Source: Bacillota bacterium
GTDB lineage: Bacteria; Bacillota; Clostridia; Oscillospirales; Acutalibacteraceae
Length of the DNA: 11,845 nt
Reading direction: 5' to 3'
Assembly (NCBI GenBank): GCA_009786275.1
Contig: WQTL01000480.1
Coordinates: 1-11,845 of the forward strand
This document shows positions 6,402 to 11,845 of the stretch, piece after piece. Under the pieces are notes generated by a model, which worked only from the letters and a program-made list of their open reading frames with translations, had not been told where the DNA came from and did no database searches. Made by a program: the position numbers and the translations under genes. Positions within the stretch are counted from its first letter, which is position 1. The number at the start of each line of letters is the position of its first letter.

Positions 6402-6530
6402 GTAACCGATGATTAACGCACATGTAGGGGACGGCCTCCGGACGTCCCAAGCAAAAAGCTTTATTTTTAAGGCCCAGGGACGTCCGGAGGCCGTCCCCTA
6501 CATAGTGCGCTGGCCTTAATCAGTGGTTAC
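6402..6530. repeat. 129-bp palindromic element with perfect 27-bp arms
   Basis: Bases 6422-6448 are perfectly inverted at 6477-6503 (27 of 27), around a 28-base A/T-rich loop that contains AAGCTT. The symmetry continues imperfectly outward: GTAACC...GATTAA (6402-6415) faces TTAATC..GGTTAC (6517-6530), and CGCAC faces GTGCG. No T-run follows on either strand, so it is not a usual terminator, though it would form a very stable RNA hairpin in the operon message. It carries no reading frame of note and looks like a MITE-like mobile or dispersed repeat inserted between the XRE gene and nrnA. Confidence 0.85.
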
Positions 6531-6538
6531 TTTGTGCG

Positions 6539-6564
6539 GAGACGCACTGCCGTGCGTCTCTACA
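6539..6564. repeat. Short palindromic repeat, copy 2 (beside second XRE gene)
   Basis: A perfect 9-bp stem GAGACGCAC / GTGCGTCTC (6539-6547 with 6552-6560) has loop TGCC. It is 25/26 identical to 1712-1737. It lies 4 bases beyond the stop of the minus-strand XRE gene and directly beside the large palindrome. There is no T-run. Confidence 0.75.
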
Positions 6565-6568
6565 GAGT

Positions 6569-6787
6569 TCAGATTCTCTCACCAGTATCATTCATGATAA
6601 AACCTGCTTCAAAGGTACAGTTAAGAGCGTTTGCAATCTCATAAAGCTCTTTTTCGGAGAAATTGTCACGGCTCATTTTGTTCGACATATTCTGCCGGGA
6701 TTGCCCCGTTTGCTCAGCGAGGTGCGCCATGGTTAGACCTCGCCGATTTAGAATGATCTTAATTTTTTCACCCAGCGTCAAAGGCAT
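6569..6787 (-). CDS. Small XRE-family helix-turn-helix protein
   Basis: A 72-residue protein that is almost all DNA-binding domain: LGEKIKIILNRRGLTMAHLAE, then GQSRQNMSNKMSRDNFSEKEL, then IANALNCTFEAGFIMNDTGERI. The RDNFSEKEL...ALNCTFE...DTGE layout matches a small single-domain XRE type common in Clostridia. I chose ATG 6787 because AGGAGGG lies 6-7 bases upstream; longer in-frame starts would overlap rbfA. It is 31 bases downstream of rbfA and on the same strand. It therefore sits inside the infB-rbfA-nrnA operon, where such a gene is not usual. It is more AT-rich than its neighbours. Targets are unknown. It differs clearly in sequence from the XRE protein at 1750-2085. Confidence 0.88.
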   Translation of the reverse strand: MPLTLGEKIKIILNRRGLTMAHLAEQTGQSRQNMSNKMSRDNFSEKELYEIANALNCTFEAGFIMNDTGERI

Positions 6788-6818
6788 TTCAGTCCCTCCT
6801 CTCCCCAAATGGCGCGGT

Positions 6819-7184
6819 CTAAGCTTCCTCGCCGTCACTCGATATCTCCAGGCTGTCCAGGGTGCGCAGGATCGCGGTGCCCTCCTCGATGGAGTTGTCC
6901 GCGATGAAGCGCAGCTCGGGCGCTTTGCGCATGTGCAGGCGGCGGGTCAATTCCCCGCGCAGATAGCCGACTGCGCTTTTCAGGCCCTTCACCGCCTCGC
7001 GCGCGGCTTCCAGGCCCTCCATGGCGGAGACGTATATTTTCGCGCTGGAGCCGTCACCGCTCAAGTGCACGCGCACCACGGTGAGCAGTTTGCCCTGCAC
7101 GCGCGGGTCCTTGAGCTCCCGCAGCAGGGCGGTGAGCTCGCGCTTCATGTCCTCCGCGGCGCGGGGGAGGTGGTAGGATGGCAT
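6819..7184 (-). CDS. rbfA: 30S ribosome-binding factor A
   Basis: A 121-residue KH-fold protein that binds the immature 30S subunit near 16S rRNA helix 1 and is needed for late maturation and cold growth. Family marks are the N-terminal RELTALLRELKDPRV (residues 16-29), VVRVHLSGDGSSAKIYVS (36-53) and the C-terminal PELRFIADNSIEEGTAI (89-105). Length is normal. ATG 7184 has GAGGA about 6 bases upstream. It follows infB as in most bacteria, but the 86-base gap between them holds two palindromes. Confidence 0.95.
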   Translation of the reverse strand: MPSYHLPRAAEDMKRELTALLRELKDPRVQGKLLTVVRVHLSGDGSSAKIYVSAMEGLEAAREAVKGLKSAVGYLRGELTRRLHMRKAPELRFIADNSIEEGTAILRTLDSLEISSDGEEA

Positions 7185-7204
7185 TTTATTTCCTCATTTG
7201 CGGC

Positions 7205-7264
7205 GCGGCGAATGATATTCGCCGCCTATAATAATTGCTCGCGGGGCTCGAATGATATTCGAGC
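7205..7264. repeat. Twin palindromes in the infB-rbfA gap
   Basis: Two hairpins share the 13-base core CGAATGATATTCG. Copy 1 is GCGGCGAA-TGATA-TTCGCCGC (7205-7225), copy 2 GCTCGAA-TGATA-TTCGAGC (7246-7264), with cores 40 bases apart. The stem sequences outside the core differ but remain complementary, which suggests selection for the hairpin or a repeat family that tolerates compensatory change. No T-run follows. Confidence 0.75.
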
Positions 7265-7270
7265 GTTCTC

Positions 7271-9775
7271 TCACTCCCTATACTCCTCCATGAAGTACAC
7301 CTCGAAGATGTCCCCCTCCCGGATGTCCATGAACTTCGCGAGGGTGATGCCGCACTCGTAGCCCTTCACGACCTCCTTCACGTCGTCCTTGAAGCGGCGC
7401 AGGGAGGCGATCTCGTCGTCGGCCACGATGACGCCGCCGCGCACCACGCGGACCTTCGCGCCGCGGTTGATCTTGCCCTCCAGCACGTAGCTGCCCGCCA
7501 CGGTGCCCGCCGAGGAGATCTTCATCACCTGGCGCACCTCCACGCGGCCAAGGCCGACCTCGCGGTACTTCGGCGCGAGCATGCCCTTGACGGCCTGGGT
7601 CACGTCCTCGATCATGTCGTAGATGATGCGGTAGGTGCGCAGCTGTACGCCGTCGCGCTCCGCGTTATGGGCGGCGATGGGGTCGGCGCTGACGTTGAAG
7701 GCCACAATCAGCGCCCCGCTGGCCCCGGCGAGCATCACGTCGGATTCGCTCACCGCGCCCACGCCGGAGTGGATGATCTTCACGCGCACCTCGTCGTTGC
7801 CGAGCTTGAGCAGGTTCTGCTTGACCGCCTCGGCGGAGCCCTGCACGTCGGCCTTGACGATGATGTTCAGGTCCTTCATCTCGCCCTCCTTCAGGGAATC
7901 GAAGAGGGTCTCGAGCGTCACCTGGGCGGTCTGGCTGAAGATTTCCTCCTTGGCGGTGTACTTGCGCTGCTCCACCAGCTCGCGGGCCAGGCGCTCGTCG
8001 GTGACGGCGTCGAAGGATTCGCCCGCCGCCGGGGCCTCGGCCAGGCCCATGATCTCCACGGGCACGCTGGGGCCGGCCTCGGTGAGCACGTTGCCCCTGT
8101 AGTCCGTCATCACACGCACGCGGCCCACGGCCTCGCCCGCGACGATCACGTCGCCGGATTTTAGTGTGCCGTTCTGAATGAGGAGGGTGGCGATGGGGCC
8201 TCTGCTTTTGTCGAGTCTCGCCTCAATGACAACACCCTTGGCGGCCCTGTTCGGGTTGGCGCGCAGCTCCCGCATCTCCGCCACCAGCAGCAGGGACTCC
8301 AGCAGTGTGTCCAGATTCTCGCGGGTTTTGGCCGAAACCGGCACGCAGATGGTGTCGCCGCCCCAGTCCTCGGGCACCAGCTCGTATTCCGTCAGCTGCT
8401 GCATGATGCGCTCCGGGTTCGCGCCGGGCTTGTCGATCTTGTTGATGGCAACCACGATGGCCACACCCGCCGCTTTCGCGTGGTTGATGGCCTCCACCGT
8501 CTGCGGCATGATGCCGTCGTCGGCGGCCACGACCAATATGGCGATGTCCGTGGCCTGCGCGCCGCGCGCCCGCATGGCCGTGAAGGCCGCGTGGCCGGGG
8601 GTATCCAGGAACGTGACGTACCTGCCGCCCACCTCCACGCGATACGCGCCGATGTGCTGCGTGATGCCGCCGGCCTCGGTGGCCACCACGGCGGTGCTGC
8701 GCACGGCGTCCAGCAGGGAGGTCTTGCCGTGGTCCACGTGGCCCATGACCACCACCACGGGGTCGCGGGGCTGGAGGTCCTCGTCCTTATCCTGGCTCGC
8801 GTCGATGATACGCTCCTCGATGGTCACCACAACCTCATGCTCCACGCGCGCGCCGAGTTCCGCGGCGACAAGGGCGGCGGTGTCGAAGTCGATCGTATCG
8901 CTGAAGGTGGCCATCAGGCCGAAGGAGACGAAGAGCTTCTTCACGACCTCGGCGGCGGTGCGCTTTAACCGCATGGCCAGCTCGCTGACCTGGATCTCGT
9001 CGCTCACCTTGATCACCAGCTGCGGCTTTTTCGCGCGCTCGGCGGCGATGCGCTGCAGGCGCTGGGCTTCCGTTTCATGCCGGGCGGAGCGCATGCCCTG
9101 CCTGCGGTACTGCCGGCTCTTCTGGGTGATCTTCTGCTTATTGGACTGCGCGTCGCCGCCCCGGCGGCCGCCCTGCTGCGGGCCCTGCTGCCCGGGGGCG
9201 ATCTGCTCGTAGCGTTCGTTGTATTTTTCCAGGTTCACCCCGCCCCCGCGGGTATCCACCGTGCGGGCCTCGCCCTTGGTGCGGGCCTGGGCGGGCCCCT
9301 CCTTCTTGGGCTTGGGGGGCTTCGGCGGCGGCGCGCCCGCCTCCTGCTGCCTGATCCCTGCCACCTGTTTGGCCAGGTCCTCGATGGCCTGGCGCTCCGC
9401 GCGGCTGGGCGGCTTTTTGGCGCCTGCCGCGGCACGCGGCTGGGTTGACGCACGCGGCTGGGCGGGCGGCTTGGCGCCCGGCTTCGCGCCCGGTGCGGGA
9501 GCGGTCCCCCTCGCCGCGGGCTTCTCGGCCTTGGCCTGCGGGGGGGCCTCCGGCTCCTTTTTCTTGCGCAGCTCGGCCAACTTATAGAAGGCCTCGAAGC
9601 TCTCTACACCGCGCTGGACGCTGTAGTGCTCGAAGATGATGTCCAGCTCCGCCTCGGCCAACACGGAATTGAGGTTCTTTGCCCCCTCGAAAAACCGGGA
9701 GAGCAGCTCCGTGATTTCCTTGTTGGGTACCCCCAACTGGGCGGCGATGTCCTTGACTCTGATTTTGTCCAGCAT
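7271..9775 (-). CDS. infB: Translation initiation factor IF-2
   Basis: An 834-residue GTPase that places initiator fMet-tRNA on the 30S subunit and promotes subunit joining. Residues 1-60 form an IF2_N domain (IRVKDIAAQLGVPNKEITELLSRFF). A Pro/Ala/Lys/Gly-rich low-complexity linker spans about 70-250. A second IF2_N unit lies at about 253-305. The GTPase has G1 GHVDHGKT (345-352), G3 DTPGH (391-395) and G4 NKID (445-448). Domains II-IV follow, ending in the fMet-tRNA-binding C2 domain (KVRVVRGGVIVADDEIASLRRFKDDVKEV). ATG 9775 has AAAGGA 8 bases upstream, overlapping the ylxQ stop region. It is complete and unremarkable apart from the long linker, common in GC-rich species. Confidence 0.97.
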   Translation of the reverse strand: MLDKIRVKDIAAQLGVPNKEITELLSRFFEGAKNLNSVLAEAELDIIFEHYSVQRGVESFEAFYKLAELRKKKEPEAPPQAKAEKPAARGTAPAPGAKPGAKPPAQPRASTQPRAAAGAKKPPSRAERQAIEDLAKQVAGIRQQEAGAPPPKPPKPKKEGPAQARTKGEARTVDTRGGGVNLEKYNERYEQIAPGQQGPQQGGRRGGDAQSNKQKITQKSRQYRRQGMRSARHETEAQRLQRIAAERAKKPQLVIKVSDEIQVSELAMRLKRTAAEVVKKLFVSFGLMATFSDTIDFDTAALVAAELGARVEHEVVVTIEERIIDASQDKDEDLQPRDPVVVVMGHVDHGKTSLLDAVRSTAVVATEAGGITQHIGAYRVEVGGRYVTFLDTPGHAAFTAMRARGAQATDIAILVVAADDGIMPQTVEAINHAKAAGVAIVVAINKIDKPGANPERIMQQLTEYELVPEDWGGDTICVPVSAKTRENLDTLLESLLLVAEMRELRANPNRAAKGVVIEARLDKSRGPIATLLIQNGTLKSGDVIVAGEAVGRVRVMTDYRGNVLTEAGPSVPVEIMGLAEAPAAGESFDAVTDERLARELVEQRKYTAKEEIFSQTAQVTLETLFDSLKEGEMKDLNIIVKADVQGSAEAVKQNLLKLGNDEVRVKIIHSGVGAVSESDVMLAGASGALIVAFNVSADPIAAHNAERDGVQLRTYRIIYDMIEDVTQAVKGMLAPKYREVGLGRVEVRQVMKISSAGTVAGSYVLEGKINRGAKVRVVRGGVIVADDEIASLRRFKDDVKEVVKGYECGITLAKFMDIREGDIFEVYFMEEYRE

Positions 9776-9788
9776 GCAATCGATCCTT

Positions 9789-10097
9789 TCAGGGTGTGAG
9801 AGCTAAGATTTTATGCGCGAAGCCCTTGTCATTGATGGTAATGACGGCGGCTTTGTACTGCGTGGCGTGTTTGATGTCCAGGGAGGTTGCCGCGATGTTG
9901 CGCAGCGGCACGGCGGCGCTTTCCGCGAGGAATTGGAATTCCTCGGCCAGCCGGGGGGAGGCGTCCGCGCAGAGCAGGCAGAGCCTGGCTTTGCCCTCGC
10001 GCAAAGAGGATTTCGCGGCGCCGTGGCCGAAGGAGCACAGAGAGGCGGCGCGGCAAAGGCCCAGGAGGGACAATAATTGCCCATTGTCAACTGTCAA
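9789..10097 (-). CDS. ylxQ: L7Ae-family ribosomal/RNA-binding protein YlxQ
   Basis: About 102 residues. LLSLLGLCRAASLCSFGH, then KSSLREGKARLCLLCADASPR, and a tail ...VITINDKGFAHKILAL match YlxQ, the L7Ae/L30e-type protein encoded between ylxR and infB in Firmicutes; it probably binds RNA. There is no in-frame ATG. TTG 10097 is the best start, as GGAGGGGG (10114-10107) lies 9 bases upstream; TTG 10073 would give a shorter protein and lacks a ribosome site. The first residues (MTVDNGQ) are translated from a 7-bp-period repeat. The frame overlaps the ylxR stop by 11 bases, so translation is probably coupled. The stop is 13 bases before infB. Confidence 0.88.
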   Translation of the reverse strand: MTVDNGQLLSLLGLCRAASLCSFGHGAAKSSLREGKARLCLLCADASPRLAEEFQFLAESAAVPLRNIAATSLDIKHATQYKAAVITINDKGFAHKILALTP

Positions 10098-10104
10098 TTG
10101 TCAA
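10077..10104. repeat. Array of four 7-bp units at the ylxR/ylxQ junction
   Basis: Plus-strand units TTGCCCA, TTGTCAA, CTGTCAA and TTGTCAA follow each other without gaps; the last three match at 6 or 7 of 7 bases. On the coding (minus) strand each intact unit reads TTGACA plus one base. The array supplies the last codons and the stop of ylxR and the TTG start of ylxQ. Confidence 0.7.
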
Positions 10105-10404
10105 TTCCCCCTCCAGCCCCGCATAGACCTCCTCCGGCACCGGGCACTTGAACGCCCGCTGGAAGCTCTTGCGCTTGGCGCATTTCTTCAGACATTCCGG
10201 ATCCGGGCAGACATACGCGCCGCGCCCGTTGGCCTTGCCGGTTTTGTCCAGGGAGATGAGCCCCTCGGGGCTGCGCACCACGCGGATGAGCTCGCGCTTG
10301 GGTTTCATCTCGTTGCAGCCGAGGCACTTGCGCATGGGGATTTTCTTGGGAGGCAAGCCCCCTTCTTTAGAGGGGGGGCAGGGGGGGTGTCTAGTCGTCT
10401 TCAT
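10087..10404 (-). CDS. ylxR: YlxR / RNase P modulator RnpM (DUF448)
   Basis: Up to 105 residues. The core KKIPMRKCLGC, RELIRVVRSPEG, DKTGKANGRGAYVCPDPECL and FQRAF is diagnostic of the YlxR family, an RNA-binding protein reported to modulate RNase P (RnpM). The start is uncertain. ATG 10404 overlaps the nusA end by 14 bases and adds about 20 residues translated from a C-run repeat (HPPCPPSKEGG). TTG 10356 would start at PPKKIPMRK with AGAAGG close by, and ATG 10335 would drop the conserved KKIP. The last residues (ELTIDS) also come from a repeat, so both ends of the gene have been rewritten. Position between nusA and ylxQ is conserved. Confidence 0.85.
   Translation of the reverse strand: MKTTRHPPCPPSKEGGLPPKKIPMRKCLGCNEMKPKRELIRVVRSPEGLISLDKTGKANGRGAYVCPDPECLKKCAKRKSFQRAFKCPVPEEVYAGLEGELTIDS
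10354..10390. repeat. C/G-run hairpin repeat between nusA and ylxR
   Basis: GCCCCC (10357-10362) faces GGGGGC (10374-10379) around a short TTCTTTAGAG region, with a second run of seven G (10381-10387) behind it. It begins right after the nusA stop. On the coding strand it reads as C-runs, so it lacks the T-tract of a terminator. It overlaps the putative ylxR N-terminus. Confidence 0.6.
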
Positions 10405-11473
10405 AGTCAATCACAATCATTTCCGGCGCGGAGGCCTGGGTATCGGACTTGATGTCGATCTTCCACGTGGTGAGCTTGGCGGCCAGGCGGGCGTTCTGGC
10501 CCTTGTTGCCGATGGCCAGGGAGAGCTTGTTTTCCGGCACGGTGATGTGGCAGATGTGCTCGTCGTTATCCACCACGCGCACGTGCAAGACCTCCGCAGG
10601 GGCCAGGGCCGCGGCCACGAACTCGGCGACGTCCTCGCTGTACTTGATCACGTCGATCTTCTCGCCGCCCAGCAGGTCCACGATGCGCTCGATACGATTG
10701 CCGCGCGCGCCTATGCACGCGCCCACGGGGTCCACGTCGGGGTCCTTGCACCACACGGCCACCTTGCTGCGGGAGCCTGCCTCGCGGGACACCGCCTTGA
10801 CCTCCACCAGGCCGTCCTTGACCTCGGGGACCTCCAGCTCGAACAGGCGCTTGACCAAACCCGGGTGCGCGCGTGAGAGCGTGGCGTGGGGGTAGCGCCT
10901 GTCCAGGCCGCGGATATCCACGACGTATACCTTGATCAGGTCGCCGGGGGCGAAGCTCTCGCCGGGCACCTGCTCGGCGGCGGGCAGCACCTCGGTGACC
11001 TTGCCGATCTCCACAATTAAATCGCCGTTGGGTTCCACCTTCTGCACCTTCACGGTGACGATCTCCTGCTCGCGGGACTGGAATTCCTCGCGCAGCTTGC
11101 CGTGCTCGGCCTCGCGGATGCCTTGGCGCAGCACGTGCTTGCCCTTTTCCGCCGCGATGCGGCTGACCTCCTTGGTGTCCAGCTCGATTTCGATGATGTC
11201 GCCCGGCTGCGCGCCGGGTTTATGGCGCTCCGCCTCCTCGGGGAGCATATCGGTATCCGGGTCGATAATCTCGGACACCACTTGTTTTCGCACGTAAACC
11301 TTCATCTCTTTTGTATCTGGGAGAATCTCGCAGAATACAACGTCCTTGTTGTTGTAGTCGCCGCGCACGGCGGTGACGATGGCGCGTTGTATGCCATCGT
11401 AGAGCGCGTCGAGCTGGATGCCTTTTTCCTTTCCCAGCAGGCGCAGGGCCTCAAAGAATTCCGGGTTAGTCAT
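10391..11473 (-). CDS. nusA: Transcription termination/antitermination protein NusA
   Basis: A 360-residue protein that binds RNA polymerase and nascent RNA and affects pausing, termination and antitermination. It has the NusA N-terminal domain (1 to about 125, MTNPEFFEALRLLGKEKGI), an S1 domain (about 135-198, ending HATLSRAHPG), KH1 (about 199-285, with DPVGACIGARGNRI) and KH2 (about 290-345, with LAIGNKGQNARLAAKLT). It ends YEDD and has no acidic C-terminal repeats, as usual in Firmicutes. ATG 11473 fits the family start, although the nearest ribosome site (AAAGGA) is about 12 bases away. rimP, which normally precedes nusA, is not there; a 7-bp repeat array and a hydrolase gene are. Confidence 0.96.
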   Translation of the reverse strand: MTNPEFFEALRLLGKEKGIQLDALYDGIQRAIVTAVRGDYNNKDVVFCEILPDTKEMKVYVRKQVVSEIIDPDTDMLPEEAERHKPGAQPGDIIEIELDTKEVSRIAAEKGKHVLRQGIREAEHGKLREEFQSREQEIVTVKVQKVEPNGDLIVEIGKVTEVLPAAEQVPGESFAPGDLIKVYVVDIRGLDRRYPHATLSRAHPGLVKRLFELEVPEVKDGLVEVKAVSREAGSRSKVAVWCKDPDVDPVGACIGARGNRIERIVDLLGGEKIDVIKYSEDVAEFVAAALAPAEVLHVRVVDNDEHICHITVPENKLSLAIGNKGQNARLAAKLTTWKIDIKSDTQASAPEMIVIDYEDD

Positions 11474-11492
11474 GTCGGGGATCAGTCCTTTC

Positions 11493-11527
11493 TAGACATT
11501 AGATGGTAGATATTAGATGTTAGATTA
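11493..11527. repeat. Array of five 7-bp TAGAYNN units upstream of nusA
   Basis: Plus-strand units TAGACAT, TAGATGG, TAGATAT, TAGATGT and TAGATTA follow each other without gaps. The TAA stop of the hydrolase gene (11520-11522) is made from the array. Together with the array at 10077-10104 it shows that this genome carries 7-bp-period repeats of unrelated sequence at gene borders. Confidence 0.75.
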
Positions 11528-11845
11528 TTTTCAAGAAACCGCGCAATTCTTTCCGGACAGCTTCTGGTTTATGCAGCCACAGGCAGTGCGGAGCATTTGT
11601 GAGCAGCCGGAACGTGCTGCCGGGAACGAGGTTGTGCAGTTGTTCGGCGGGCCATTGCGGACGGATATCCTGCCCGCCGCAGAGAAACAGCACCGGGCAT
11701 TTCATCGCGGCCAAATTGCTATAGAGCTTCGCCCCCTGCACATATTCCCGGAAAGATTGATTGCCCCGCTCGTTGACCTCCGAGTTGAAAGGATATTTCA
11801 TCGGAGGCAGTTCCTCACCGCGTGCCGCTTGATTCTCAAAGAAAA
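11520..11845 (-). CDS. Alpha/beta hydrolase, C-terminal fragment (5' end outside window)
   Basis: The frame is open to the right edge, so about 107 residues of the C-terminus are visible. CPVLFLCGGQDIRPQWPAEQL contains the acid residue of the triad (Asp after GGQ), and NAPHCLWLHKPEAVRKEL contains the catalytic His followed by the usual 'HKPEAV' helix. This is the ending of alpha/beta hydrolase fold enzymes of the proline iminopeptidase/esterase kind; the substrate cannot be told. The nucleophile elbow is beyond the edge. The stop lies inside a 7-bp repeat array 47 bases before nusA, on the same strand. Confidence 0.85.
   Translation of the reverse strand, partial: FFENQAARGEELPPMKYPFNSEVNERGNQSFREYVQGAKLYSNLAAMKCPVLFLCGGQDIRPQWPAEQLHNLVPGSTFRLLTNAPHCLWLHKPEAVRKELRGFLKII

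Noticed and set aside
6402..6530. Large palindrome as an intrinsic terminator
   Set aside because: No T-run follows the stem on either strand, and essential nrnA and truB lie downstream in the same direction.
1709..6564. The region between the two hairpin repeats as a composite mobile element
   Set aside because: The interval contains conserved core genes (truB, nrnA) in their usual order and no transposase or integrase, so shared dispersed repeats are the simpler reading.
8178..9212. Plus-strand 344-codon frame opposite infB
   Set aside because: It is Ser/Thr/Arg-rich shadow of infB with no initiation signal or recognisable domain.
10069..10104. TTGACA units on the minus strand as -35 boxes of an internal promoter
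   Set aside because: Each unit is a perfect -35 consensus, but no acceptable -10 box lies 16-18 bases downstream of any of them.

Overview
The window is a GC-rich stretch of a Firmicutes (Clostridia-type) chromosome. The gene order nusA-ylxR-ylxQ-infB-rbfA-nrnA-truB is typical of low-GC Gram-positives. Gene starts carry strong AGGAGG-type ribosome sites, and an XRE regulator of a kind common in Clostridia is present. The high GC points to one of the GC-rich gut or anaerobe lineages; I cannot name a genus. No tRNA, rRNA or CRISPR array was seen.

Left part (1-3195, mostly + strand). The window opens inside the C-terminal subunit of a split transketolase. It is followed by a protein that looks like two SCP2-type halves in tandem, ended by a clear intrinsic terminator. 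Next comes a minus-strand XRE regulator. It diverges from a 62-residue cysteine-rich protein that has a near-consensus sigma-A promoter with an inverted repeat over its -10 box. A 35-codon membrane miniprotein and a SipW-type signal peptidase follow. This AT-richer, cysteine-rich patch is the most accessory-looking part of the window.

Right part (3199-11845, all minus strand). Reading from right to left there is an alpha/beta hydrolase fragment, then nusA, ylxR (rnpM), ylxQ, infB, rbfA, a 72-residue XRE protein, nrnA, an NTF2-like (DUF4440-type) protein, truB and an S66 LD-carboxypeptidase. The core is the conserved transcription/translation-factor operon. The XRE gene and the NTF2-like gene are extra. 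rimP is absent immediately upstream of nusA, and ribF is absent after truB. The distal half is tightly packed, with TAATG and ATGA start/stop overlaps and short gaps.

The most unusual theme is small non-coding repeats at gene junctions. Five junctions of the minus-strand operon carry five different elements: two arrays with a 7-bp period, a C/G-run hairpin, twin palindromes sharing a 13-bp core, and a 129-bp palindromic unit with perfect 27-bp arms. Several of these now encode the first or last residues of the adjacent genes. A further 26-bp hairpin repeat occurs twice, each copy just beyond the stop codon of one of the two XRE genes. No complete new defence or biosynthetic system is visible. 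The best candidate for new biology is the XRE / cysteine-rich peptide / miniprotein / SipW patch at 1709-3195, together with the repeats.
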